A stretch of DNA of 64,000 bases from Megamerina dolium (GCA_963854835.1 OY978525.1:88675807-88739806); one strand, 5' to 3'. Positions 12,866 to 27,210 are shown, counted from the first letter of the stretch. Numbers and translations are program-made. Notes: generated by a model from the letters alone, not told the origin.

Positions 12866-13049
12866 GACACACATATCTGTTGTAGCAATAACAAAATTGG
12901 TTAGGAACTGCTCCCCATCTAATATTTTATCCAGATTTAACCCACTGTGACAATTTCCTGTTTCCTTATTTGGGTCGAATGAAGAAACTTTAAGGACCTT
13001 GGGGAAAACCTATTATTTGTAAGGAAAACAACATTTTTTTAACTCCAAA

Positions 13050-13519
13050 CTAAAGCTGTAGCTCCATACCAGGTTGTTCAGGCGTTGCGGCTTTAGTCAC
13101 TCATGCCTGAAGAGACTGAAAGATGCCAAATTTCGACCTTGTTTCAGGCTTTGCAGGCTTTTCAGGCGTCGTCTGACAATTAATTCATCCGAGCATTAGT
13201 GTTGGTGAATATGATTATGGTACTGGTGTAACAGTAAGCATTTTTATTATATGCAAATTAATACAAAAAGGTGAACAAAAGTACTGAATCCATTAAAATT
13301 AAATGATAAAATATCAATCTTATCGAACTACCATTTTTTGCTCGATACCTCATTTGTGATCATCCCTAAGAATAGTGTTTATAAAAAAATTGTTTGCAAG
13401 TATTGACTTCGAGAAAACGTCAAGCGCGATAGTTTGGTGTGGAGTTGTAAAGCCTGATAAGCCTGAACGACGTAAAAAGTCGGAATGCCTGAAGAACCTA
13501 GTTTCGAGCTTCAGCTTAG
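13050..13519. mobile_element. TIR/foldback-type non-autonomous element (MITE-like)
   Basis: The left arm from 13050 (CTAAAGCTGTAGCTCCATAC...) and the reverse complement of the right arm ending at 13519 (TCTAAGCTGAAGCTCGAAAC...) match over roughly 40 bp with about three-quarters identity. The match includes AGGTT-TTCAGGC and CGGCTTTA-like blocks. Several further GCCTGA/TTCAGGC words of both orientations lie inside both arms. No transposase coding is present. The superfamily is unknown. Confidence 0.5.
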
Positions 13520-14206
<687 letters not shown>

Positions 14207-14551
14207 GTGGCACTTAATGCCCCAAAGGGCTCATTGGCCGAGCTTCTCTTCCATTACTGTTGTGCGTCTTAAATTTGGACAGTATTAGAAGGGACCTACT
14301 TATTTTAGCCGGTTCCGAACGGCAGAACACTTGTGACATCACTTTTTCTGAGGTTTGTCACAGAGTTCTTTTAGAAGCTTTTTCATGGTAAGTTGTTACT
14401 GTCGGAAGAATTGCCAATTGCTTGCCGACAGGTGGGTACCATTCGAAAGAAAAATCTTATCGATATTAAATTTGTTACGCATCAGCCAGGGATTGAACCA
14501 CGACCTACAGATCAGAAGGCGAACACACTAACCACTGAGCTACGGCTCCCA
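14207..14551 (-). mobile_element. tRNA-derived SINE, full-length
   Basis: Complete main-subfamily copy in minus orientation. The tail GTGGCACTTAATGCCCC is at the left. The CCGGTTCCGAACGGC core lies near 14310. The tRNA-like head (B-box complement near 14491-14501, A box near 14535) is at the right. An antisense frame of 79 codons starting at 14393 is not a gene. Confidence 0.93.
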
Positions 14552-14817
14552 TACTATGGTAGTAAATATGTCTGCTTTAAATGGCATTACTTCAAGACTT
14601 CAATTGCGGCAAATATATGCATTTACACCTAACATGAATATCCCAGAGCTGTAATAGATTCAATCAATTTGGATATCATTCTTTGAATATTAAAATTCCC
14701 TAATGAATAAACTAATAAAGAACAAAGAATAACTAAGGGTAATTTTAGCATTCAAAATTTAGTAATTAAAGCCAATTGTATGTACGCAATCCAGCTGGGG
14801 GCAATACTCAACGTATA

Positions 14818-15177
14818 ATATATAAAATATATGTGGCACTTAAAGCCCCAAAGGGCTCATTGGCCAAGCTTCTCTTCCATTACTGTTGTGCGTCTTAAAT
14901 TTTGGACAGTATTACAAGGGACCTACTTATTTTAGCCGGTTCCGAACGGCAGAACACTTGTGACATCACTTTTTCTGAGCTTTGACACAGAGTTCTTTTA
15001 GAAGCTTTTTCATGGCAAGTTGCTACTGTCGGAAGAATTGCCAATTGCTTGCCGACAGGTGGGTACCATTCGAAAGAAAAATCTTATCGATATTAAATTT
15101 GTTATGCATCAGCCGGGGATTGAACCACGACCTACAGATCAGAAGGCGAACACACTAACCACTGAGCTACGGCACAC
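14818..15177 (-). mobile_element. tRNA-derived SINE, full-length, 12-bp TSD
   Basis: This complete minus-oriented copy is bounded by a perfect 12-bp duplication, ACTCAACGTATA, at 14806-14817 and 15178-15189. It is very similar to the copy 600 bp to the left. The separate target duplication shows an independent insertion rather than local duplication. Confidence 0.93.
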
Positions 15178-15189
15178 ACTCAACGTATA

Positions 15190-17079
15190 CATTTTAGCTT
15201 AATTCAATGTAAAAGTTAAAATTGAATGCATTCTTCTATAGCTCTAGTATGTGATTGCATGAATTAGTTATTGTTTGCAACTTTCAGAAAACTTTCAAAT
15301 AAAAAGACCATTGAGTAAATAGAACGAAATACTTAATATAAAACATACACATACATACACCGCTACTATATTTTTCAAAATATGGAATTTCATAAATTCT
15401 ACGAAATTCCTTAGCTGCAATATCTCGTAAAGTATTTATATGTGTATGTTAGAGCGTTATTTATTTATGTTAGAGCGTGTCGACTTTTTTACTGCAACAC
15501 ATATTCTGAGTAAAATAGCTTATGAAATGTCTTACTTCACTTTTAAGCATTACTGATATTCGCTGAATTGTTGTCGTATTTAAAAATTATGCAGTTTCGC
15601 AGACGGGTTTTGTTGTGTTATTCGTACAAATGCCTGTACAACTTTAAACTTATTGTATTGTATTGCCATATTTGTACCAATATTTTTTTTCTTTCCCAAC
15701 AATTTGACCCACTCTATTGTACACATGTAACTGCGGAGGTGTTGTTATTGCTGCTTGCTAGCTGTTTTGATTATTCACATTGTTGTTGTTGTCGTTATTA
15801 TTAAGCGATTCATGTTGTTGATGGCATAAAATTCATGTTGTCTGAGGTTAAGTCTGCCAGAAGATTGAATTCTTTTTTTTTTGTGCTTTTCGTTTACCAG
15901 CATCAACAACGAGTTACAAAAAGGTCGCTAGCTGAAAAACAACTTCTAAACACATCAACAATAATAATGCTAATAACAACAACACCAAAAAGAACAACAA
16001 CAACGAGTACAGCAGCAACAGCAGTAGTAACCGTTGTTGCAACAAATGATCATATTGCTAAATAAACTGGAAGTCAGCAACCTTTCACAACTGCACACAA
16101 CGTACGTACATTGAACGATCGTACGAACGAACATACATACGTACAAATGGACGAATGAATAAACGCCATCAACAACAATAACAACAAACGTCTAGTATGA
16201 GTATGCGCAATAGTAAGGCACAAATACCATATGTCTGGCTGGCTAAATCGTGTTTAGAATTTTTTTTTTTAATTTCAATTTTATTTTTTTTTTCCAGCAT
16301 TTTCTTTTCTAGAGATGAACTCGTATTTCGTTGTGGCAAGCAAATGAAGGCTAAACAAAAATAAACACACATACAGACATACATACGAGTATATGCTGAT
16401 ACATATAACGCACATGTTTCTACTACAACTCAAACGGCCCAGCCAGAAAAACTGACTTTTTAATATTTATGAGTAGGCATGTGTGTGTGTGTGTTTGAGA
16501 GTGCTATGCTGTTTGGCTGGGCAGAGGCTGAGGTTGCCTGCCTTGATGCTTGTACTAATGGTAGTTGTTGCCACAAAGTTGCGATTGCGCAATTCTACGG
16601 AATATTTTTACCATGAACATCTATTAACATTTTCTCTTCGTAATCGTTACCATCATTATGAGTATGTTCGTTGCCATCATTTGCATCATTGTCATTATCA
16701 TCGTCGTCGTATTCACCATTAATGTCTGGGAAGACAACCTTTTTACTTGTTGTTTGAATATTTGAATTTTTCATTTTTGTGCTGTACGTACAATTAAGCG
16801 TGTATATCATTATAGAGAGTAAAGTCTCTAATACGGATTATTCATTCTGTTATGTACTATATTTCATAGTTCCTCTTTCAAATCACTCCCGAATTATGAC
16901 ACAATAATCTATTTTATGCCGAAATGTAAGGAAATTATGCTAAGAGTCGATCGATATCTGTAAGAGTTATAAAAGCATTGAAATTGTGATCCCAAAGTCA
17001 GATTAAAGAAGATATCGATTAAAAGGTAATGCAACTTTGAACTAAGCGAATGCATACTATATATTTGATACGTGAATAC
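15190..17079. other. spacer with CAA/CAG and GAT triplet runs
   Basis: CAACAA/CAGCAA-rich sequence occurs at 15900-16040 and ACAACAA near 16165-16190. Poly-T runs lie at 16258-16295, (GT)n at 16481-16493 and CATCATT/TCGTCG triplets at 16650-16715. Such triplet-rich DNA is common in fly regulatory regions and UTRs. The open frames here (15835-16065, 16483-16810) follow the repeats and show no domain. Confidence 0.5.
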
Positions 17080-20000
17080 GTGGTCTGGTGGTGTTTTCGC
17101 AAGGTAACGTGTCTAACTGCCTCAACCGGGTGGAGCTAGCGCAATCCTTGTTGAACTCATCGCAAGACAACTCACTGGCTGTCATGTAGTTTGATCTGAG
17201 CGTTATGTGATGATATCTTTATTTGTTAATGAGGGTGGTCATGTAGCTTGCTCTGCTTACTATGTGATGGCGTCTTCATTATTATTAATGGGAGCCCTCC
17301 ACGTGGCGACCACCGGGCAACGTTCTCCTGGCACCAGCTGGGAGGCGGCTAAAGTGAGTGGCGAAAATCTCCTCGGTTAGAGGTTGTGCGTTGGGTTTGG
17401 GACCCGCCCGGACTACCCCCTTTGTTGATGACCCCCGCAAACGAAATAAGGACCATGAGTTACGGATATGCACCTGAAATGTCCGGTCCCTTTATAGGGA
17501 GGGTGCCTCTATCCAGCTGGTTGATATCCTCGAAAAATACAGAGCTGACATCACCGCTCTCTAGGAAATGCGATGGACGGGACAGGGCTGCTCCAAAAGA
17601 GCGTCCTGTGACATCTACTACAGTTGCCATGCTGAAAGGCACGAATTAGGATGTGGATTTTTGGTCAGCAAGAGACTACGACATCTTGTCTCACAGTTCA
17701 CGCCTGTGAACGAACGGCTGGCCACAATCCGCATCAAGGCAAAATTCTTTAACACCAGCCTTATATGTGCCCACGCTCCGACGGATGAGAAGGACAATGT
17801 GTAACAAGGAGAGCTTCTTTCAGCGCCTCGAAGAAGCTTATGACTGCTGCCCCCGCCACGATATCAAAATCGTGCTTGGCGTCTTTAATGCCAGGGTGGG
17901 CAAGGAAGGTACCTTTGGTCCAACTGTCAGAAAATTCAGCCTCCACCAGAACACCTCCGATAACGGAATGAGGCTGATCGACTTCGCCGCAGCACGATAC
18001 ATGGTAATTGGTGGTACCAGATTCCAGCATCTCGACATCCACAAAGCGACATGGCTGTACCCAGATCAACGTACAAGAAACCAAATTGATCATGTGGTGA
18101 TTGACGGAAGGCATGCTGCCAGTGTGATGGACGTGAAATCGATCCGTGGTGCCAACATCGACTCGGATCACTACCTTCTTGCAGCTAAGGCGCGCACACG
18201 CTTATGTGTCGCAAATAACAAGAGAAGTCCCACACAGAGAAAGCTCGACGTCAGTAAGCTGCGATCACCAGAGACAGCAGATGCATTTTCCACTCGACTA
18301 TCGGATCTGCTTATGCAGAACACTCCCCCACTTGATGATACATGCGCACGGTGGACACATATATCCCACTCCATGACTACTGCTGCCGAGGAGGAAATCG
18401 GTTACTACCGGCCTCTGAGGAATGAGTGGTATGATCAGGAGTGTCGCGACGCTACCGCAGAGAAAGACATCGCCTACAGAAAAACCCTGCGTGAAGGCGC
18501 AACCGAGCTGTTAAGGAGCAGTACAGAGAGAAAGGAGTGCAGAGAGACGTCTTTTCAGGCGCAAGAAAAGAGAACAAGAAAGGCGCAAGTGTGAGGAGAT
18601 AGAGATGTGTACCGACAAGAATGAGACTCGAAAATTCTTCGAAAAGATCAAGCGCCTGAGTGGCGATTTAAACCCCGGAGCCTCTTCTTGTCGTGATGGA
18701 AATGGGAATCTGGTTAAAGATGTCCAGAGTGTACTGAGCCTATGGAGGGAACACTTCTGCACGTTACTGAATGGCGATGCTACGAATAATTCCGCCAGTG
18801 GAGGAGATTGCCCGATAACCACAATTACAGATGACGGTGTTGATGTTCCACCACCCGACTATGATGAGGTTGAAACGGAGATTTTAAGGCTGAAGAACAA
18901 CAAAGCTGCAGGTGCTGATAGCCTGCCTGCCGAGTTGTTTAAGACCGGAGGCGATGAGCTGCTCACCCGCATGCACCAGCTCATAAGCAGAATATGGTCG
19001 GATGAAAGCATGCCTGATGATTGGAGGCTCAGTGTTCGCTGTCCTGTAAATAAAAAAGGAGACCCCACAATTTGCGCCAACTACCGTGGAATAAGTCTCC
19101 TGAGCATCGCATACAAGGTTCTATCGAGCGTACTGTGTGAAATGTTGAAGCCTATGCTCTGCAACCTGATTGGACCGTATCAGTGTGGCTTCAGACCTGG
19201 TAAATCCACCAACGACCAGATTTTCACACTGCGCCAAATCCTGGAGAAGACCCAAGAAAAACAGATCGACACACACCACCTATTTGTTGATTATAAAGCC
19301 GCTTTCGACAGTCCGGTAAGGGATTACCTCTACGCAACAATGTCTGAGTTCGGTATTCCTGCAAAGCTCATTCGACTTTGTAGAATGACACTCTCTCTGC
19401 ACCTCTCTGCACCGTTTAATACCGAACGGGGTTTCAGACAAGGTGATTCGTTATCGTGCGACTTCTGCAATATTATTATGGAGAAAATAATACGAGCTGC
19501 TGATCTACGCCATAATGGCACTATCTTCAACAAAAGTGTCATGCTGTTAGCATGACACGCGAGCAGTCAGTGCAGCATTCTCAGAGTTGGAAAGAGAGTC
19601 GCGTCGGATGGGTCTCACGGTGAACGAGTGCAAGACGAAGTATCTAGTGTCAACAAACAAAGAGTCCCGGCATCTTGGACAGCACGTCACTGTTGACAAC
19701 TACGATTTTGAATTAGTAAGGGACTTTGTCTATCTTGGAACCAGCATTAACGGCAGTAATGACATCAGCTTGGAGATCATGTGTAGGATAACTCTTGCTA
19801 ACAGGTGTTACTTTGGGCTGAGTAAGCAATTGAGTCGAGCGCTCTCTCGAAGAACGAAAACTACACTCTACAAGTCTCTCATCATGCCTGTCCTAACATA
19901 TGGCGCTGAAGCCTGGACAATTTCCACCTCGGATGAGCGAATGCTTGGAGTTTTCGAGATAAAAGTCCTACGCAAGATCTTTGGACCTATTTGCGTTGGT

Positions 20001-20291
20001 GGCGAGTACCGAATAAGGTACAACCATGAGCTGTACGAGCTGTATGCCGATATTGACATAGTAAAGCGCATCAAAATCCAGCGGCTGCGCTGGCTAGGTC
20101 ATGTCGAGCGAATGGAAGAACACGCTCCAGCTAAGAAGGTGGAAAGACCAAGTACTGGAGAACCTGACGGCGCTTGGAATTTCTAACTGGCGCCAGCTAG
20201 CGAAGAACAGAGATGGCTGGCGAAGCATGTTATTTTCGGCCTAAATCGATATTCGGTTGTTATGGCCACATAAGTAAGTAAGTAAGAATAC
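17080..20291 (+). mobile_element. RTE-like non-LTR retrotransposon, near full-length but dead (copy 1)
   Basis: The element encodes an apurinic-type endonuclease followed by a reverse transcriptase and ends in TATGGCCACA then (TAAG)n at 20271-20286. That short 3' end with a small tandem repeat is typical of RTE-clade LINEs. The 5' boundary is uncertain. GC content rises at about 17080, and a possible 6-bp duplication GAATAC lies at 17074-17079 and 20286-20291. Two related copies are at 40125-40555 and 53262-54050. The coding part is described separately. Confidence 0.85.
17440..20243 (+). pseudogene. endonuclease/reverse transcriptase ORF of RTE-like element, multiply disrupted
   Basis: Endonuclease motifs appear in order. 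ITAL-stop-EMRW is at about 17550-17576, where the catalytic Gln codon before Glu has become TAG. CGFLVS lies near 17650 and CAHAPTD at 17765-17790. A frameshift near 17802 precedes GVFNARVG at 17878-17902, where the expected Asp of GDFNA is Val. SDHYLL is at 18162-18180. Reverse transcriptase follows in another frame (18605-19555): NNKAAGADSLPAELFK, YRGISLLS, GFRPGKST and FVDYKAAFD, with the first catalytic Asp. About 28 bases encoding the YADD-type site are deleted at about 19550, and the C-terminal part continues at 19587-20186. A further deletion near 20140 removes an RGRP-type basic stretch. No active protein can be made. Confidence 0.88.
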
Positions 20292-23200
20292 ATCAATATC
20301 TCATTAGGAACATACCGAAAATTAAATTTTTTATACTAGAGAAAGCTATAAAGGCCATTAAAGTTATCGCTAAAGGTGATGCCTTTAATGGAAAAATTTC
20401 AGAAACACCACACAAAGCAATCTCTATGGAATTCGTACCAAGATCAAACTGTTGCCGGGGCATCACTGATGAATCCAGAATAAATGAAATTTCGAGTTCA
20501 GGAAGCGAAAGCAATTTTGAGTGTTGTAATAGTTTGTTCTCAATATTGGTTCAAGGTCACTTATGTATTTCGGGCTATTAAACCTCAGACAGCTTGGCTA
20601 GGTTGGAGTCCACTGTCCGCTACTCAAAATCTGATTCAGCAGTTTATGTTCCTGCCATCACGGACAACATTTGCAATTTTTTCAGAAAGAGGCTGCGGAT
20701 GGACTAAAAATATGCTACTCAAAGTCTATACAAAGACAAATAACTGCAGACGTCTAGTAGGACTTTAAACCACTTTATTTAAGCATTTAGAGGAGATTGG
20801 TTTAAACTAAATGCGCGAACTAATTTTTGGCACTTATACATTGAGTTGCGCTCTTCTATTCATAAAACTAGTAAACTAACAGAGTTCACAGAAACTTGGG
20901 ACGGTAACACAAAGCTTAAATGCATATTGAAACCCCTGCAGTGGTTCCTCACTTTTTGCAGCTGTAAGAGAAGAATAACTACATATTAGAATTTATTCGT
21001 TATCACCTTCCAGTATCTGTATCAGTCTTTTTGGGTTAAATCTTTACCATATAGCGAAATAAAACATCATTTGTATGTAAATACACATTATGTGGAGTGG
21101 AAGTTTAAAATAGGAGCATCAGAAATGGTCATACTTAATAAATAATTTCTTAATTATTCTGTTGATTCGTTCAAATCGGCATATTCATCTTACGAAAATC
21201 AAAATTAGCGGCAATTGGTCCAATTCACTGTTTCAAGACATATGTGTATCCAATGTAAACCATTACCGTATTTATAATTTTTTGTTTCCATTATTTTTGT
21301 GTGTTTACTTTTCTCTGCGATGAAAACTTTGATACTATCATATCAACGCAGCTATATCAATCGATTGATAACCTACACCTCCGATACGAAGTATTTCGCC
21401 ATTCAAGAATATGTTGCAACTAATCCATTATATGACCCAACCTGGAACCAAACGACGACGTCGCATAACTGTAACCACCCCTATAACCACTAGCTGTGGT
21501 AGCATACGAGTTAGTATACACTTATCCTCGCATTTGGTATTGGGTACCTTCAGATGAATGCTTACATCAACAGACTTATGGACGGGTACCTACTCGTATG
21601 TATACCATAAGTATGTATGTGCTCGTTTATTTTGTCATTTTTACTATTCATTAGCGATGATGTTTATTTATTTAGATACTTTTTCATCATATTGTTAATG
21701 TCTATTTCGTTTTACTTTTGAATTTTTGCACGTCATTCAGTCAATCGCTCTTCATCACATTATGCGAATTATTTTCACCATCGCAATGCTTCTAATGTTA
21801 TCGTATATAAGCATGTTGCGTTATTTCTTCTACATACTATCGAATTTTGCGGTTGGTAATAGCGTCTGGACAGTGGGGATGATATTGATACTGATAGTGA
21901 TGCTGATGCTGATGATGATGATGATGACATGACTGTGATCTAATGTGCACACGGATCTAATCGTTTTATTTTGGTATATGTGTGATATTACTGAGTGTTA
22001 CGTACGCCGTATGCTGCTCCATTGGCATCGCATCAATGAACGTTTAAATCACTGTGCTATTTCTTTTGCGCAAACGTAAACAGGAAATACATTCAAATGG
22101 TTTTTCATCACACTTATTCATCATCCTCCATCTACTAATACATATGAATATGGTGCTTTTTGCAGCGATATACCTTCGGATATGGATGTCGTACTATCAA
22201 CTGTTAAATTTAGGTAGCTGTTTTTACTCCTAATGGCTTGTCATTTCAATTCAAATATAATCAAACGCATAGAGATGAGTTTTTGTTTGAAAACATTAAA
22301 ACATCGATCCATTAGAAATATGGTTCTAACCGGATGGCACTACATCCCATACATATCGATGCATCGATATGTAAGAGATACATCGATTATATATGCATCG
22401 CTGGGATATTTTTCACTTTTTTTAATTGTTATGTTAATTCATTGATGCACGCTAACATACCAACAAGAAAACATAGAGCAAACGAAACTTGTCCGAAAAA
22501 AGTTGTGAAAAACAATATTGTATACCCGAAGTTATACTTAAACATTAATGCCATACAATGAATTTTTAAAGAAAATAAATTTTTTATCTAAAATAATAAA
22601 TCTTGTACAATATATTTCGCACCTCCTTCTAACGTACTCCACCTTATTCCTGCTAATCTCTTAAAAAACACCCCATATATGAATGTTTGTGTGTATAGTC
22701 CATCATGATCATCAAATTCTTTATAAAGTTGATTTCTTTATAGTATGCCCTTTTGAATTCTGTTTATCAGCATCAATATTTTGATGAACATATACTCTTA
22801 AACATACAAATATAAATTCATTTTGTTTGCATTTACAACAAGTCGTTAAATTTCTTAACACATATACTTACAATATATACATAAGTACATACTCGTTTAC
22901 GTATGTACATATATAAGTATGTATTAACACAATTTGACTAAACAAAGAGCAAATAATGAAGTTCATTCATGAAACTACACATGTTTGGATATATAGTAGA
23001 TAGTATTGAGCAACTGAATGATTGATTATCAATATTATACAAAGCTACGGGCATGAATCTGTGTCATTCAAAAGAGTGTCAAAAGGAAGTGATAAAATCA
23101 ATGGTCTGTATTAATCCTTTGATATTATATGGTACCTTTACTAAATATGGTATATAGTTGGTATACTTTCAATTGAAAGCAAAAGGCATTGTAGCTTGTA

Positions 23201-23319
23201 TAGAGGTAAGGATATCATCACATATTTTTTAACCTGTTTTCATCTTGTCTCTCATTTAACTCGCTCTGATTAGCCGTAAGTAATTTGCATTCTATATTTT
23301 AATGGAAATTTAAATATGC
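20292..23319. other. AT-rich spacer with a GATG run and a palindrome
   Basis: No recognised gene. A GATGCTGATGATGATG triplet run lies at about 21890-21928, and a perfect 24-bp palindrome at 22350-22373 is listed separately. The small frames at 20293-20514, 20484-20768, 21726-21932 and 22233-22561 show no domain. Confidence 0.5.
22350..22373. promoter_or_regulatory. 24-bp perfect palindrome with two CGATA/TATCG sites
   Basis: The palindrome is centred on TATCGATGCATCGATA. CGATA is the core recognised by BEAF-32, and TATCGATA is the DREF site, of which this is a split form. Two further ATCGAT-like words follow at 22381-22400 (CATCGATTA, GCATCGC). It could be a boundary or promoter element, but no adjacent gene is recognised. 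Confidence 0.3.
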
Positions 23320-23327
23320 TAAGCATT

Positions 23328-23667
23328 ATAATGCAGTAGCTCAGTGGTTAGTGTGTCGTGGTTTAATCCCCGGCTGATGCATAACAAATTTAATATCGAT
23401 AAGATTTTTCTTTCGAATGGTATCCACCTGTCGGCAAGCAATTGGCAATTCTTACGACAGTAACAATTTGCCATGAAAAAGCTTCTAAAAGAACTCTGCG
23501 CCAAAGCTCAGAAAAAGTGATGTCACAAGTGTTCTGCCGTTCGGAACCGGTTAAAATAAGTAGGTCCCTTCTAATACTGTCCAAATTTAAGACGCACAAC
23601 AGTAATGAAAGAGAAGCTCGTCCAATGAGCCCTTTGGGGCTTTAAGCGCCACATATTTATTTATTTA
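23328..23667 (+). mobile_element. tRNA-derived SINE, full-length, 8-bp TSD
   Basis: Plus-oriented copy. The head GCAGTAGCTCAGTGGTTAG is near 23332. About 20 bases are missing in the anticodon-arm region, so the B box GGTTTAATCCC follows too closely and this copy's internal promoter is damaged. The tail GGGGCTTTAAGCGCCACA lies near 23637-23654. TAAGCATT at 23320-23327 and 23668-23675 is the likely target duplication. Confidence 0.9.
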
Positions 23668-23675
23668 TAAGCATT

Positions 23676-26649
23676 GATTGATTTTCTGCAAAAGAAAATC
23701 ACTCTTTGCTTGAACATAAGTATCATATGTAGATAATTAGTGGAGTAGTTGATTTATTACACAGTATTTCCCTCTCACTTTAACCAGTCAGATAGATACA
23801 AAAAGTATCATAAAAAAAAACAAAGATTATAGAAATAACTCCATCTTCTCCAAGATATAAACTTTTATTCCTGCATTCTTTTCTGAATTTATTTATGTCT
23901 TATAATAACGGTAAAATGGTTTTTAAATGATAAATAAGTTAATAAAATTCCTTTTCATTTACAATGGCTTCTTTGTATAAATAGAATATAAAAAAAATAT
24001 TATTAAGAATAATTATAATATCTTACCTTTATGTGCTAAAACATTATGGATGTATAGTACACCAGAAGAAGTTTTAATTTATACACATTTCACTAAATAA
24101 GTTTTATTTATTATTTTTCGGATAATGGCCTTATCATCTTATTTCTATATATTTAATTAATAAATTAATAATTTATATTTCACTCTAAGTGATTGTTTTT
24201 TTTTTTCTTTTTTATTCTTTGTCACTTATAGTCAATGCAGATAAAATCTTCAAGTACAAAATATTTAAAATATTATAGAAAAACATTTAGTATACACATA
24301 TATTATAAAATTATTACCTAACGAATTGTAGTTTATTTCGTGAATGTTTGAGGCCATTAGGCCTTGTTAGAAGCATTAATATTTGTATTTCATTTCTACA
24401 TACACCGCGCAATGATAGCAGAACTCAGGGAGGAGGATATTATAAAAAAATGCAAAGGTAATGAGATGCAAAAATTGTGTGAAATTAACACATACATCTT
24501 TTGAAAGTTAACTAATGAAACGAAATCCTGTGTACTATATACATACATAGTATGTCTTAACAATAATGATTGGTTTTAATATAAAATGCAACGCCATCTA
24601 GGAATGATTGGCATAATTTAAAAAGTAGATATATAAGTTTGGATGACATTAATGACATGTACTCATCAAACAACATTTAAACTTCGTAAAACATGTACTA
24701 AAACTTATTATTGATTCCAAAAGGTTTATGGCGATGAACGTATCTATTTTAATAAAATTTTAATGTTGTTGGCTCCACGTTCAGTTCGTTCCGATTGCAC
24801 CTTGTTGTCGTGTTGCAATGTTGCAGATGTTTTTGTTGCACATTAAAGGGTCGTCTCATAAAACCGTCCCTGTTAAGAAGTTCTTCAGTAAACATATCCA
24901 TTTATATCATCGACTACCCTCAATATTTGGCTGATCTGACCATCACTATCAACTATTTTCTATTTATCTCAATTGCTTTTGTGGCTCTAACGAAAATTGG
25001 AGAATTTTTGTACCTTTGTAAAGTATTTTCAAAATGGCATATTTTCTTAATAATTTCAATAGCAGGTTCTAGAATTAGAATTACTTTAGAATTACTGCAT
25101 TCTTGATATTTAAAAAAAACCTCCCGGTAATTCTAAGTGACAAATTTAAATTGTTATAATGGAGAAATTAATGAATTTTTGCTATATCCACACTTGCTTA
25201 TTAGTCAATTAACTACCTCTAGTATATGTATTCTACGTGTAAGCAATAAATAGTAAATCCAATAATAAACAACAATACTGTATTTTCGAGTTAACACTTG
25301 CTCGACTCGCTAACACTTCCTTCCAGTCCAATATTTATTTATTTATTTATATTGTTGATACTATATTTTCGAAAAAGCTTCATCATAAGGTTTTTTTTTT
25401 TTTGAGAAATAAATTTCTGCAAAATACTTAATCGTTATCTCCTAAGTAATGGTATATTACAGTGTTGCTTACGTCGTCTTTTTCTTTTGCGAATTTTTTA
25501 TTACGTCTGCGCGTCTGGCTTAATTTGTATGCGTGTTGTAACGCGTCCGTACGTCTGTGTGTCTATAATTACATGTGTATGTATGTCGGCGTTGTACAAT
25601 TTTGTGCATATTTTCTTGTTTACTTATCAGTGTATGCATATCTCTTAAATTTTTGCCTTTTTTGTTTGTTTTTTAGGTTTATTTTTAACATCGAACTTGA
25701 AATTGTCGAAGTTACCGGTGGTGCTAGCGCTTAAAGCAAATAATTAATTTTAAGCCAAACTAAATGTCCAAAATAATGTGGCGCTGGCTAGTGGTCATGC
25801 GTACACGCGTGAGTTGTCTCTGCTCTGATGGACATTCACTTAATGTCGTTTCCTTTTTTCCATTCTGTTTTTGTATATATTTTACAGCTTACATTTGTTT
25901 CTTTTGTGGTTGGTATTATTTTGTTTTTTACGAATTGAATTTTATTACAGCACATTTGCAAGTTTTCGTCGTCGGGACTTTTAATTTACACTAACATGTG
26001 CATGTCAATTCAATGTTTATAAAATATTTTCTGTTTCCACATTTTCTCTGACGTTTTTTTATCTTTTTGTTCTTTTTAAATTTAATCAACTTCAATTTAC
26101 ACGTGAAATAATGAAATTAAATTAGCATAAAATTATATCATAGTTTTTGTGAATGTACAAATGTATGTAGGTAGATAGTTTTGACATGAAATAGTGTAAA
26201 TTTCGAAATGTCAAATTCATAAGGAAAATATATATGTATACTATTTAGTATTATATAAAAATATTAACAATCCAAAGATTCATATAAAATTAAATTTCGT
26301 TATAATATAAAATAAAAAGTAAATTTAAGATGATAGAGTAAACAAGAAACTACTTTTAAAAATAAATACATTACATTTTCTTGTAATGAAAATACTTGAG
26401 AATTGAATTGATTTTACAGATCCAAATTGTCTTTATTGTTTTTCTTCATTTTTCAATTATTTTTTATACAAAAAGATCATTTTTAATTGATTTGATTTCA
26501 AATATCCAGATTTTCTATTTTGGCACTGTAACTTACTTTGACAAATAGAAGGTAGTACAACTTTAGCCGTGGATGGCATAATACTCCAGTAATGTGTATT
26601 CATGTGCAAATTAATTTTGAGAACCAATTTTGCATAAAGAGTATAGTAT
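23676..26649. other. AT-rich spacer, no gene seen
   Basis: Very AT-rich. Frames at 24795-25106, 25462-25734 and 25764-25994 give hydrophobic, Cys/Phe-rich translations expected from T-rich DNA and show no domain. No repeat family was recognised. Confidence 0.5.
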
Positions 26650-27210
26650 CATAAAATAAATAGAAAATTGTCTTTACTGATGAAACATATTTTAAATTTA
26701 ATGAACAAGTCAAGTGAATAATTCAAGGACAGAAGTCATTACATAGTCGAAATGTTATTGTTTGGTGTGTTCTTTGGAGCAGGAGAAGAATCATTGGTCC
26801 ATGCTGTCTTAAGAATAATGTTGGTGACCTGTTATTGTAAACAAAGAATGTTATAGTCGAATGCTAAATTAATTTGTATGGCCTGAACTTGAAGAAATTT
26901 GTAGCTCTGATCTTCATTTTCAACAAGATGGCGTTATATTGTTAAGAACAAACTTCAGTAGATAATAATTTTCACAATGAAACCAAAATACGTAAATTTG
27001 AAGAGTTAACTCTGCAGAAAGTCGTTATACTCTACGAATAATTATCAAACTATGATTTCATAAAAGGAAACATTTTTTTTTAAATCATGAAGAACACGAA
27101 TATGAATTGATGATGGACAAAAATAATTCTACACTAATCAATTTGTTTGTTTACAAGCCAATAGAATGTGACGCGATTTTTTTTATCATGGACACTCTGA
27201 AAAAATATCG
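26650..27210 (+). pseudogene. Tc1/mariner-superfamily transposase relic
   Basis: A decayed transposase core is visible. FTDETYFKFN lies at about 26670-26700, in the position of the first catalytic Asp (DE). SRNVIVWCVLW...RIIGPCCLKN follows at 26743-26815. IFNKMALYC near 26915-26940 stands where FQQDGATLH is expected. Stops and frameshifts are common, and the third catalytic block is not clear. No terminal repeats were found. Confidence 0.6.

Noticed and set aside
17761..18374. Minus-strand frames opposite the RTE endonuclease
   Set aside because: Shadows of the plus-strand retrotransposon reading, which carries the recognised motifs.
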